A stretch of 49,246 nucleotides of DNA from the NCBI GenBank assembly GCA_001579985.1, contig LRSR01009335.1, positions 1-49,246 of the forward strand. The letters are read 5' to 3'. The notes below the pieces were generated by a model. It ran no database searches. It was not told the origin of the DNA and saw nothing but the letters and a program-made list of their open reading frames with translations. How positions within the stretch are numbered: position 1 is the stretch's first letter; every line of letters begins with the position of its first letter. The position numbers were made by a program, and so were the translations under genes. The stretch comes from Hypsibius dujardini. Lineage: Eukaryota > Tardigrada > Eutardigrada > Parachela > Hypsibiidae. Positions 1-12,152 of the stretch are shown in pieces.

Positions 1-163
1 ATATTATATTATATTATATTATATTACATTACATTATATTATATTATATTATATTATACTATATTACGTTACGTTACATTACGTTACGTTACGTTATATT
101 ACATTATATTATATTATATTATATTATATTATATTACGTTACTTTACGTTACGTTACGTTACC
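1..163. repeat. ATATT/ACGTT pentanucleotide satellite
   Basis: Almost pure tandem array of a 5-bp unit, ATATT, with blocks in which units read ACATT or ACGTT. The array runs off the left edge, so its full length is unknown. The change from A to G inside the unit occurs in runs of neighbouring copies, as expected of slippage and local homogenisation. No coding potential. Confidence 0.95.
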
Positions 164-973
164 AATATACCAGTACCTGATCGCCTTCCCTGTCCACTTG
201 TTTGTGTGTGTGTGTCGAAGGTGGAAAAAAATACTCGCAACTTAAGGAAATACCGCTATTCTCCGGCGTCGCGTCCGAACGGAAAGCTCCACCGGAAAAA
301 TTACATAACAAGCGAAAGTATCTTGCAAGTACGCAGCAAACACGCATGTGTGTAGCATGCATAAGGTGTGTGTGTGTGTGCAGACTGCATTGCACGGTTA
401 AAACACAGCCTATAGCCACAACAAAGCCGCAAGCCGACGCGACTGCAAATTCGCAAATTGCAATCAGTACATGCTAAACACTCAACACTTAAGTCAAGCA
501 CAGCACGTTTAGTATATTTCGCAAATGAGTTTGTTGCACGATGATGCTCCTATATACCTAAACAGGCAACCTTATCTGAGGTAACTGGTTTATTGCTCCG
601 GCGTTTTTTTCCCTGTCCGACGGCGACGGCGACGACGGCACGCACACACACACACACAGAGAACAAGTGGCTCATAAAAAACAACACACGCCGACACGTA
701 AAGCGCCACACGTTGATTTTACGGTATAATCAATGGCAGTCGGCAATATCCGAGTTCAAGGACTCTTACCTTTTACGCTCGGAGATCTGCGGTGAGGAAT
801 GAACTCGACACAGAAGCCAATCTACACTCACCGTATAAGAAGCAGTGCAGTCGAAAAATGATAATAGTATATTCCTGAAACGAGCAGTACAGCAGAATGG
901 TATAGCGAAGCGTATATCGCAGGAATGCCGAGACGAGAGATATGATTGAGTGGTACGGTGGAAGCGGTTCAAT

Positions 974-1066
974 ACACACCGGGAACGGTTATACACACCG
1001 AGAACGGTTATACACACCGGGAACGGTTATACACACCGGGAACGGTTATACATACCGGGAACGGTG
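974..1066. repeat. 19-bp tandem repeat, five copies
   Basis: Five head-to-tail copies of a 19-bp unit (ACACACCGGGAACGGTTAT) start at 974, 993, 1012, 1031 and 1050 with exact 19-bp spacing. Copy 2 has one change (GAGAACGG) and copy 5 has ACATACC and ends in a diverged tail. It lies in sequence without genes. Confidence 0.95.
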
Positions 1067-1986
1067 GTTAGCTTGGCGGTTATAGACGGAAGTGACAGTG
1101 GAGAAAGAAATGAATGAAGACAGATGCTGTTGCGGGGGCTGGTGTACAGCCACATGTGCGGAACATGTGCAGGGGGGAGAGATTGGGATGCGAGTGTCTG
1201 TGCATATGCCGATACGCCGACAGTGTACAGTATGATGGTGGGATGGGGGAGAGGAAGGAAGGAAAACGATCGGCAAATATGTGCTCAACGGATTTACGGT
1301 GTTTGTAAAATAATACGTTTTTTTTGGTGCCGGCCGATCGGAGTACGGAGACAGCGGCTGCCGTGGTAAGAGGACACGGCACCAGTAGTAGTGAGTTCCA
1401 CAGTTCACATCAAGATAACAAAAAAGTGACAGTTGCGCTGATAGTAGGACTGGGAAAAGTGCGATTAGATTAGGAGCTTCAACAGCAAAAGCACAGCAGA
1501 ATTGCTGTATTTAATTGACAAGGCACACCTCATTGCGTAGGTGTAGCTCATACGCTGCGCCGAAGGCTTGCGTAGAACGCGTAGAATGGTCCAAGTTAGG
1601 GCCAGGAAGAGCAAACAGCCCGCAAGCTCTACGGGAATTCCCAATTTACACTTCCGTACAGCCCGCGATTACCGGTACTACAGTGAATACAATCCGTCGA
1701 AAAAAAGTTCGCAAATTTCAAGGTAAATTTATGTTTGTCAAGGAAACTAGAAAATTGCACAGTAAAATTCAACCGTGTGTTCCTGATGCGCAGTCCCAGT
1801 CGTATCCGTAGTCAGTCCTCTAGTCACTGACGTATAGGCGTGGCGAAAAAATGGGAGATGGTGGTTACGTGCGTGTACAGTGTATTTGTTTTATATCAAG
1901 ATTGATTAATCGATCATTCCCAGTCAAATGCCAGTCACATTTTCGACGCTGATTGCCGCATTGATACGCACAAGAGGAATGTGTGA

Positions 1987-2113
1987 GTACACACGTAGCA
2001 ACAATTTTGCACTGACCGAATTGAGCACTTTAACTCGACGGCTGTCTATAACATCCATGCAACGACTGTGATGGCTTAACTCGGTTAATGCAAGGCTTTT
2101 TGCCACGTGTGTA
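1987..2113 (-). mobile_element. Fold-back element, copy 1 (reverse orientation)
   Basis: A ~125-bp imperfect palindrome whose arms start ACACACGTAGCAAC and end TTTTTGCCACGTGTGT. It is the reverse complement of the copies at 9881-10002 and 21914-22041; shared blocks include GCTAACCGAGTTAAG and CTCGACGGCTGTCTA. Each arm is about 45-50 bp, with a ~20-bp central loop. The dispersed copies and inverted arms indicate a short non-autonomous mobile element (MITE/fold-back). This is the most diverged of the three; the right end runs into a GT microsatellite. Confidence 0.85.
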
Positions 2114-3956
2114 TATGTGTGTGTGTGTGTGCGTGTGTGCGTGTGTGCGTGTGTGCGTGTATGTGCAATGCATGCGCACGCGCGCGGAGGGGTTGCACTT
2201 GAGATTTTGATAACCTTAGAGAGTGGGGGGGGGGACTGTTCAAGTGGAGGATGAGGGGGAGGAGAGATTCGTATATTGGAGACGGGTGGCAGGAGCATCG
2301 GATTTCCATTCCACAATATGGATTGTGGGCCAAAAGGAGACAGGAATCAAATTAGTCTATCAGCAGATGATGCAGCGGCGTATCATTCACAGCGATTGGA
2401 TGCGATTTCCATTGGTGGACTAACAAAATGGGAGAATAATTCGATTTTTTTATGAGATCGAGGTCAAGTTACAAATGTGGGCTTTGGGCTTCTTAAGCTT
2501 CAGTTGTGGAAGAAAAGGACGCAGAGCGGCAGAGGCCCTCATCATTCGGGATGGGATAAAAACAGGATAAAAACAGTCACGCCTTTTAGGCCGAAAGTCT
2601 AAGAAAGTCTTTCGCTATTAAAGTGAAACAGATCTGCCGTTGTATAGATTTTTAACGTAAAAACGAAATATGTCGGTTAGCTTCATAACGTTAAATGAGA
2701 GGGCAAGAAGATCCTCATCAGCCACAAATTCGATGTATACGAGTACATAGTCCAGTTTTAAGCAGTGGACTTCCGGTTGCGCATTGTAGACATGCGCACG
2801 ATGCGCGTTCAAGCTTCGCCTACTGCACACTGCACTTCTGCAAAGAGGATATATAACAAGAGGCTGACTAAGCCATATTCTACGGGGAGACACGCAGTCT
2901 GCTGATACTCAGACTGTGGTGCGTTTTCATTGGTCTATCTACGTAGATACACTAATGAAAAAATTTAGTGAGGTATAGCTCCTCCTACTTATTTCGAGTT
3001 CACCAATTGCCAATAGCAGTCAGTAAGCATTTCACGTGCTTCGGCTTTACCGATTTTTTTTGCCTCAATATACTAGTTGTCGTTCAAACATTATACCAAA
3101 TGCTTCAGAGAAAAATGCAAGGACTGTTGTATAAAATTATGTTAAATTTTTTTGGATGGATGGATGAGCCGCATTTCTTTTTTGGAAAAGAGGAGAAAAA
3201 ACCCCAGTTCAACACAAAGTTTGTCACGCACGGGGGCCCATAAAAAAATCCATTTCTATTCAAAACTGCCTCATTTGATTACTTATCCTCTTTGGCGTCT
3301 GCAAAATTATAAAAACACAAGGAAATCTTGGTTTTCTGTACGTATTATTTCATGTGAATTTCCAAGCAATGGAGGAACTTACGAACTTATTTCGCTGGGA
3401 GCACAAGCCGGGAGTAGCGCATCTAAAAAAGCGGCAACAACTCTACAAGGATCTGGCGCATCGAAAATGCATCGCACACTTTCATCCCCGACTAGGAGGA
3501 GCCAGTTCCGCCGTAGGAAACAATTTCCGACGCTTCAGAAGAAGTCTGCGTTGCTTCCGCACTTGGTGGGTGAATTGTCACGGCTCAACGAACTCCGAGT
3601 AAGGTGTGTTGAAAGTTAGTTTTGATTGGCTGTGGTTTGGTTGATTGGCTGATATGTGATTATTACCGGATGTCGTTTGATTGACTGATTTACGTACTTG
3701 GTAGGACCGTAAACTTCGGATTCGTTGATCATTCTAGGGTGTTATTACTCAAAGACCCCATGGCGAAAAATTTTGTTGCTATTCTGATGTCTAGTTTTAA
3801 TTGGGCTATCTCCTCTTGTCGGTTTAGCTTAAAGGAGATTTTCTGTTACGTTCGGTCGATTGATTGATCGATTTGCATATTTCAACTTTATCGGATAATC
3901 CTCACGTTGAATGGTTGAATGTGTGGTTTTATCACGGCGGAAACCTTGAAAGGGCA

Positions 3957-6038
<2,082 letters not shown>

Positions 6039-8025
6039 ATGATGTCGAGGAGTCCGAAAAGTATTGCGCAGCTGCTGCTGCTGAACCCGGCGAAGATGAA
6101 TCGCACCCTCGCCGCAGTGGGACTGCGTACTTTCACCGTTCTTGCTCACCACAATCGGCTCCCGGGACGGCGCGTGCTCAGTTCGCTCATCCACAATGCC
6201 AGCAACGTAAAAATTAATTTGGCTACGTCTTCCGGACTTATTTTGAGTGTGCCGCGGCGTTCGGTTTCCACTCCGGTGAATACAGTGATCAAATTTGTGC
6301 CCCATCAAGAAGGTAAGACTGCGGTGATTTTGTCTTGTTTCGTTCGCATTGATTGGTTGATTGAGGTGACTGTAGTTTTTTGTGGTTTTATTGAGTGAAT
6401 TTGGCCGTTGTTAACTTTTGACTGCTTCTGTGGATGTCGAAAGGTTTAAGGAGGAGACAATGTACAAAATTTGATCAATTTAGTCGATTTGGATTTATTT
6501 CTTGTTCGATTTCGTGGTTCATAGCTTGATGGTGCATCAATTGCAATCACTTGTAATTTTCAATGAGTTGTCATGCATTGATTGAACTGTTGACTTACTT
6601 CTATTACGCACCAGGATGGTAATGTTATTCTCCTTCGCATCATCGACATCGACTGACTCGGTCTTGCGTTTCATTCACTGATTGCATCAGCAGTCCTTCG
6701 CTCAGAGAAATAAGATATTTCAACTCATCAATCTGTGTTTCATTGTCCGTATTTACTCTACAGCAGTCTCCATTTTATTGTAGCATGGATTATCGAAAGG
6801 ATGGGCAAATTCCACCGTATTTTGGAGCCTGGCCTGAACGTGTTGGTGCCGTTTCTCGACCGCATCCGCTATGTGCAAACGCTGAAAGAAATTGCTATTG
6901 AGGTCCCAAAGCAGACGGCAATCACAAACGACAGTGTGCCGCTGTCCCTGGACGGTGTGCTCTTTGTCCGCATTGTAGACCCGTACAAGGCGAGCTACGG
7001 CGTTGAAGACCCAGAATTTGCCATCACCCAACTGGCGCAGACCACCATGCGGTCCGAACTGGGAAAGATCAGTCTGGATAATGTTTTCCGAGAGCGTGAG
7101 ACCCTGAACTCGCACATTGTTGCGGCCATCAACAACGCCAGTGCTGCATGGGGTATCGCTTGCATGCGTTACGAAATCCGAGATATACGTAAGGAATTGC
7201 TTTTTGGAGGGAGTCCTGCAGACCCACAGAAACAGACTAGTACACACTACACCGACAGGAAAACAGACAGACAGGCAGACAGACAGACAGCCAGGAGGAG
7301 GACGGCAACCAGGTAGCCAGAGAAATAGCATACAAATAGACATACAGACAAACCGAAAGACAGACAAGCACATACAGACAAAGAGTCAGAAAGACAGGCA
7401 GATGGACAGACAATGAAACAGACAGGCAGACAGGTAGGCAAACAGAGACGAGTTACAATACTCGAGCTATTAAACTAATGCGTTTGTTTAGTAATATTTT
7501 TATTTGATAGATTTGCCGCAAAACGTACAGGAAGCCATGCAGATGCAAGTGGCTGCAGAGCGAAAGAAACGCGCCGCCATTCTGGAATCGGAAGGTGTCC
7601 GCGAATCCAACATTAATGTTGCGGAAGGAAAGAAACGCGCACAGATTCTTGCCTCGGAAGCCGTGAAGGCTGAAACAGTGAACATCGCTGAGGGAGAGGC
7701 CGCCGCGATCGTGGCGAAGGCAGAGGCACGTGCGACTGGACTGAAGAATGTGGCCCAAGCATTGCAGGAAGTGCAGGGTTCGGATGCGGCTTCCTTGATG
7801 CTGGCGGAGCAGTACGTCTCGGCGTTCTCCAATTTGGCCAAGGAAACCAACACTGTCATCATTCCCAATGCTACGAATGACATTGCCGGCTCGGTGACGC
7901 AAGCCATGGCCATTTACAAGAACGTCAGCTCGTCATTCGGTGGAGGTGGGCAGCAGCAACGGGAGAACGGACAGAATGGAAAACTTAAAGCCGCCAGCTC
8001 CCTCCGAAAAGGTCAAAGTGATTAG
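6039..8025 (+). CDS. STOML2: Stomatin-like protein 2, mitochondrial (STOML2/SLP-2)
   Basis: Three exons: 6039-6312, 6784-7188 and 7511-8025, total 1194 nt, 397 residues. STOML2 is an inner-membrane scaffold that binds cardiolipin and prohibitins and organises respiratory-chain and protease microdomains. The N-terminal ~85 residues are Arg/Ser/Leu-rich and lack acidic residues, as in a mitochondrial presequence. The SPFH/band-7 domain starts at FVPHQEAWIIERMGKF and contains the family blocks RILEPGLNVLVPFLDRIRYV, DPYKASYGVEDPE, QLAQTTMRSELGK and RYEIRDIHLP. It is followed by the coiled-coil with AERKKRAAILESEG and VAEGKKRAQILASEA, then AEQYVSAFSNLAKE. The protein is about 40 residues longer than human STOML2, mainly at the N terminus; a second start at residue 20 (6096, MNRTLAAVG) is possible. 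Intron 2 carries a GACA microsatellite. Convergent with TMEM128, only 172 bp apart. Confidence 0.96.
7255..7440. repeat. GACA/GGCA microsatellite in STOML2 intron 2
   Basis: Imperfect tetranucleotide array of GACA with GGCA and AACA variants on the plus strand, wholly inside the intron 7189-7510. It opens spurious long frames on both strands (Asp/Arg/Gln-rich or Leu/Ser/Cys-rich). Confidence 0.9.
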
Positions 8026-8197
8026 CGATAATTTCGCAAAACACAGAAATTTGTTTTTCTCGAAAATTGTTCAGATTTCAATCTTAGTCAGAAACGGAGA
8101 CCGGGCATTTCTGTGGTTGCCGGCCTTGTTACTAGACAGAGATCTGGGCAAGAATACAGCATGGAGGTCTGAAAAGCATGGCGGCCAGTACGGTTAG

Positions 8198-8356
8198 TTA
8201 AAGATACGATACGAGAACGATTATCGGCATCGTGAAAGCGAAGAGTATGAGGGGTGTGAAAATGGACCAGATACCCCAGAAGGCAATCGTGTACCTGCAA
8301 ATGACAGGCAGTGTCAAGTAGTGGTTAAAAAATCTGGTGGTTTGCCGGTCTGTCCA

Positions 8357-8409
<53 letters not shown>

Positions 8410-8544
8410 CCCTTTTTATCTACCTTTCTGCCTTTCTTTCTTTCTGTCTGTCTGTCTCTTTGTTTGTCTCTCTGTCTGTTTACCGATATGTGTCTGTCTG
8501 TCTATCTGTGTTTCTGTCTGTCTGTATAAGTGTCGTTCTGTAGT

Positions 8545-8579
<35 letters not shown>

Positions 8580-9816
8580 GCCTTTCGTGCCTGTCTATTT
8601 TTCTGTCTGCCTGTCGATCTGTCTCAAGTGAAGTTATAGTAATTGGATAAACTGAGTTTCGTATTCTAATTGACAGTCACACTGCATTAGTCTTGCGAAC
8701 AACTCACAGAACACCACTGCATACGACTGCAACCGTCGCGATGGGCACTCCCAGCGGGAAGGCCTTGCTCCAAGCGTTATCCTTTATCCCTTTGACCCAA
8801 CTCAACCAAACCACATGGTAAGCGCAAATGACTAAGAAAATCGCAGTACAGGCCAGGCCGGCCATCAGAACGGACCTAAAAGAAGAAAACCGCTTCTCAC
8901 CGACCGAGGTACGAGTATACCGTGAAGCTGTGAAGCTGGTAGGCGTGAAGCTTTTATTGTATCAGCGGACACTTACTCTTTCACTCGATAGTCGTGCATC
9001 AGAACTCTCGGAATGTCCAGATAGGTAAACAGCAAGCCGGCGGTGATCACCCACAACCCGTTACGGAAATGGTCCATCGTGGAAGCCTCATATTTCGGGT
9101 GTTTCCGGTCCGATTGCGCGGACCAACCGTCGCCGCGTGCAGCGATTTCTTCGCTAAACTCATCGAACACCGGCTTCTGGTTCTCATCTATAACGGGGAC
9201 ATCGATGGAACGTGGAAACTTCAGAGAGTGTTAACGACAATGTGCAAACCTCCAAGACCGGAAAAAGCCGACTGGGGATCGGAAAGGTTGAAACGTCGGC
9301 CACTTTCCCGTTTGGTTTCATCGAAACATTTACCAAACACCGACTCACGCGGCGTGGCGTACGAAAATTTCTTCTTCCTTCGAAGGCTCAAATCAAATTC
9401 TGAAACAACAAGAACAAAAGTTAAGATAACTGATCAACCTGTACTTCTTCAACTTCTTTTATCACACTTATTACACTTATTACACCAATACGTGTGAGAT
9501 TACCAAAACGAGCAATCTAGTGTTGTTTTGTTTAAATTAAGTTAAATATCGATTTATAAAAAGGCTTTTTATTTTAAATTTCGGTACTTTCAATTTAATA
9601 TAAATTCAAAATCTTGGTTTAAACAACACTGCATCAATCCAACAATCAATCAACCAAGCAACTCAGACACCAGGAAATCAAATTCGGTCGTCATTCCCGA
9701 CGCAGCAATAGTATACAAAATTAGCAATAGAATCCACGATTTCTGCCAGTACTTTCAGGTGCAGCGTGATCTACTTTCGCATTTCGCTTCTTACCAACGG
9801 GATCCATTTTATGCAT
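8198..9816 (-). CDS. TMEM128: Transmembrane protein 128 (TMEM128) homologue
   Basis: Reconstructed from five minus-strand exons: 9816-9795, 9399-9349, 9187-8977, 8875-8708 and 8294-8198. All have GT-AG sites and compatible phases, 549 nt in total, 182 residues (179 if the second ATG at 9807 is used). The protein has an acidic/basic cytosolic N terminus and four predicted membrane segments: GLWVITAGLLFTYL, LMAGLACTAIFLVICAYHVV, PLGVPIATVAVVCSGVLYTI and SIFTPLILFAFTMPIIVLV. The order of the segments, a Trp-rich loop after segment 2, and the WGIWSIFTPLILF block match TMEM128, a small membrane protein of unknown function. The first coding exon has only 13-22 nt. Intron 4 holds a TGTC microsatellite, and a fold-back element lies just upstream of the start. 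Exons 3-5 are the firmest; exons 1-2 rest on splice phase. Confidence 0.85.
8352..8620. repeat. TGTC microsatellite in TMEM128 intron 4
   Basis: Plus-strand TGTC tetranucleotide array, pure at 8358-8408 and interrupted afterwards, wholly within the intron 8295-8707. Confidence 0.92.
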
Positions 9817-9880
9817 TTTCCAGGTAGAGTACCGTGCAGGCGGTCGAAAATATCGGTGGCGGCGATGGAACTAGAGGATA

Positions 9881-10002
9881 TACGCGTGGCAAAAATCTTG
9901 CGCTAACCGAGTTAAGCCATTACACTCGCTGCATGACTGTTGTAGACAGCCGTCGAGTTAAAGTACTTAATTCGGTTAGCGCAAGTTTTTACCACGTGTG
10001 TA
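9881..10002 (+). mobile_element. Fold-back element, copy 2
   Basis: A 122-bp imperfect palindrome. The left arm begins TACGCGTGGCAAAAATCTTG and the right arm ends AAGTTTTTACCACGTGTGTA. Arms pair over about 48 bp (GCGCTAACCGA against TCGGTTAGCGC), with a ~22-bp loop around TGCATGACTGTTG. It is the reverse complement of copy 1 and in the same orientation as copy 3. It lies ~65 bp upstream of the first TMEM128 ATG, so it may lie in or near that gene's promoter. Confidence 0.92.
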
Positions 10003-11150
10003 CAAATGCAATGTAAAATATGCGTACTGTAGTCACTAGTCAGGATTCAGGATATCAGTACGTTTGAATCCAGAAAAAAATAACTGCAATGGCAATTTTG
10101 ATATTTGTTCAGACTATCAGAGCTCCGAGTCCGGCTCGCTAACCAAACAAGCACGTTAAATGAACGAATTTCGAACTCCCGAGTCCCATAAACAACTTTG
10201 TTGATGAGTCACGATGACTCATGGGATTGTTCCCAAGTTCGTTCGGTTTGGTTCGGTCGACGTTATTTATTGGAAATCGTGCGCTAAACAAGACACAATC
10301 TATCATTAACAACCGAACGAGACATTTCGTGCGCTCGCTCGGCAAAAATAAACAGCCAACTTTTCTGAAAGACCCGTCAATCTTATCTTCGCGACCTCCG
10401 GTCCCGTCAATTTCTCCACATTATATAGTCACCAATTCTGTCACGTTATAATTTTTACAGATCACCAGGTCTTTCGGTCCACCTTGCAACATCAGACCGC
10501 CTGTCGGTGTGGACCAAACGGTAAGTTTTTCCCTCTTGAGCACTTCCGCAGGAAGATTACGCTGCTGCAAGTTACAACCGAAAGATTTTTCGATGGCGGG
10601 GGACGATAACGCGTTCGTTGTCGGTCGCCGATGGCAATCTTAATTTGCCACAAGACTGGCCTAATTTACCGAAACTCGTGCGAGCTGTTTCTGTTAGCCG
10701 TTTCTGTAGTGCGAGCAAACAAAGAAGGAACACTTCAACGGCGTACGCCTTCAACAGTTTTTTCTCTATTTTAGCTTCAACACCGATGATTTGATCCTCT
10801 AAGAGAGGTAAGGACAATACACGAACTTTTTCACTCCCAGTCTCCTAGCGAGTTCTCTTCGGTTTGTGATATTGTTCCTATAACTGGATGACAAAGAAAT
10901 AGTAATAGTTTAAATGCAACAATCAATCAATCAATCAATCAATGGTTGTTCATAGTCAGTATTGGGCAAGCCAAATTTTTCGTTTTCAGAATCTCTTTCA
11001 AGTGGGACAATTCCACAGTTCGTTGTCTCACTCAGTTTTGTGTTTTGTGCATAAAGTGTTGAAAACAGGGGACGAAAGTTAGACCACATATTATCCCAAT
11101 TCTGTCAACTTGTTTTTATTTCTCCATAGTGAAGTATTCCACCCGTAGCC
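10003..11150. other. RPB8 upstream region with a possible 5' untranslated exon
   Basis: A donor-like CTAAGAGAG|GTAAGG at 10807/10808 and an acceptor TTTCTCCATAG ending at 11129, 21 bp before the RPB8 ATG, suggest a spliced 5' leader of RPB8. A second acceptor/donor pair frames 10461-10521. The 10572-10817 segment is open on both strands, but I recognise no protein. A CAAT tetranucleotide run lies at 10919-10943. Confidence 0.4.
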
Positions 11151-11603
11151 ATGTCCGCATCGGGGATCATTTTCGAGGATATCTTCGACGTGAAAGACAT
11201 TGACCCAGAAGGAAAGAAGTTTGACCGTGTGTCTCGCCTCCACTGCGAGAGTGAATCCTTCAAGATGGACCTCATTCTGGACGTCAACACGCAGATCTAT
11301 CCCGTCGACCTGGGCGACAAATTCCGGATGGTCATATCCGGCACGTTGGGCGACGACACGTCCGATGAAGCGGCAGAGTACAAGGACATTTCACAATTCC
11401 CGAAGGCGGAGCAGTACGAGTACATTATGTACGGGAAGGTGTACCGACTAGAAGGCGACGACGCCTCCACAGAGACGGGACGGCTGGCGGCCTACGTTTC
11501 CTATGGTGGATTGCTGATGCGGCTGCAGGGAGATGCAAGCAACTTGATGAACTTCGAGCAGGATAACAATGTCTACTTGCTCATGAAGAAATTGGCGTTT
11601 TAA
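11151..11603 (+). CDS. POLR2H: DNA-directed RNA polymerases I, II and III subunit RPABC3 (RPB8)
   Basis: One uninterrupted 150-codon frame, exactly the usual length of animal RPB8. This subunit is shared by all three nuclear RNA polymerases and forms an OB-fold-like beta barrel that contacts the largest subunit. Diagnostic blocks are [20 protein letters not shown] at the N terminus, [20 protein letters not shown], then [12 protein letters not shown] and [16 protein letters not shown] before a C terminus ending LLMKKLAF. The start is fixed by the family's short MS(A/G) beginning. The coding region has no intron, unlike all its neighbours, but the site 21 bp upstream of the ATG looks like a 3' splice acceptor, so the gene probably has an intron in its leader and is not a retrocopy. 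Confidence 0.98.
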   Translation: MSASGIIFEDIFDVKDIDPEGKKFDRVSRLHCESESFKMDLILDVNTQIYPVDLGDKFRMVISGTLGDDTSDEAAEYKDISQFPKAEQYEYIMYGKVYRLEGDDASTETGRLAAYVSYGGLLMRLQGDASNLMNFEQDNNVYLLMKKLAF

Positions 11604-12152
11604 GACTGCCTACACGATCGAGTCGGTCCGAGATGTCTCTGGCATTTCTTTTTTTCTACTGTCGGATCGTCAGTCGAAATTTGCCGAACATCCGCTTGCG
11701 TACGGGGGGCTTGTCGATTTCATCTTCTACATGTCACTGGCCACTGATTTATGCGCTGATTTATGGTTCTTGTCGAGTCCAGACGGTCTCCACAAGACGC
11801 TTCAGTTTTAGTATTGACAGGTCCTTGGTATTGAGTCTCGAGATGGCTCAGCTGTTGCTGTATAAATTCTCTACTTACGTGTACTATTCCGATATTTTTT
11901 GCCCTTTTCAGTTCTGTCGTGATTGGCTTGAACTTTCTACGTTTGAACGACAGCAATAGAATGTAAAAGTTAGCAGTTGGCACTCCTGTTGCAGCGTTTC
12001 GCTGTTTATGTACGTTATGGCAAGGGCATCTCAGATCCCTAAAGATAACCTGATATCACGGCTATAAACAATATTTTTTTATCGATGAATAAAACAAACC
12101 GATTTTTATTAGCGATTCCTGAATTTATCGAACTTTGAACTTGAAACCAGAG
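11604..12152. other. RPB8 3' flank
   Basis: No gene is recognised. The stretch contains T-rich blocks and AATAAA near 12087, too far for a confident polyadenylation assignment. It ends at the left terminal repeat of the Tigger element. Confidence 0.5.

Larger units (their letters stand above)
164..3950. other. Intergenic/low-complexity stretch without a recognised gene
   Basis: Apart from the repeats listed separately, I see no conserved protein exon here. Short GT runs occur near 203-216, 368-380 and 2112-2163. Small open frames exist (for example 2618-2893 minus and 3354-3605 plus) but match no family I know. The 3369-3600 stretch is codon-rich in two frames and ends at a GTAAGG donor-like site (3601), so a lost or unrecognised exon is possible. 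Confidence 0.5.

Noticed and set aside
1-163. Telomere or chromosome end
   Set aside because: The ATATT/ACGTT unit is not a known telomeric repeat, and nothing shows that the molecule ends here.
974-1066. Regular short repeats resembling a CRISPR array
   Set aside because: Units are contiguous with no unique spacers, and the genome is eukaryotic.
3354-3605. Possible upstream exon of the sodium-pump fragment
   Set aside because: None of the three frames matches any part of a P-type ATPase.
11151-11603. RPB8 as a processed retrocopy
   Set aside because: It has no intron in the coding region, but it is undamaged, has an acceptor-like site just before the ATG, and shows no poly-A tail or target duplication.
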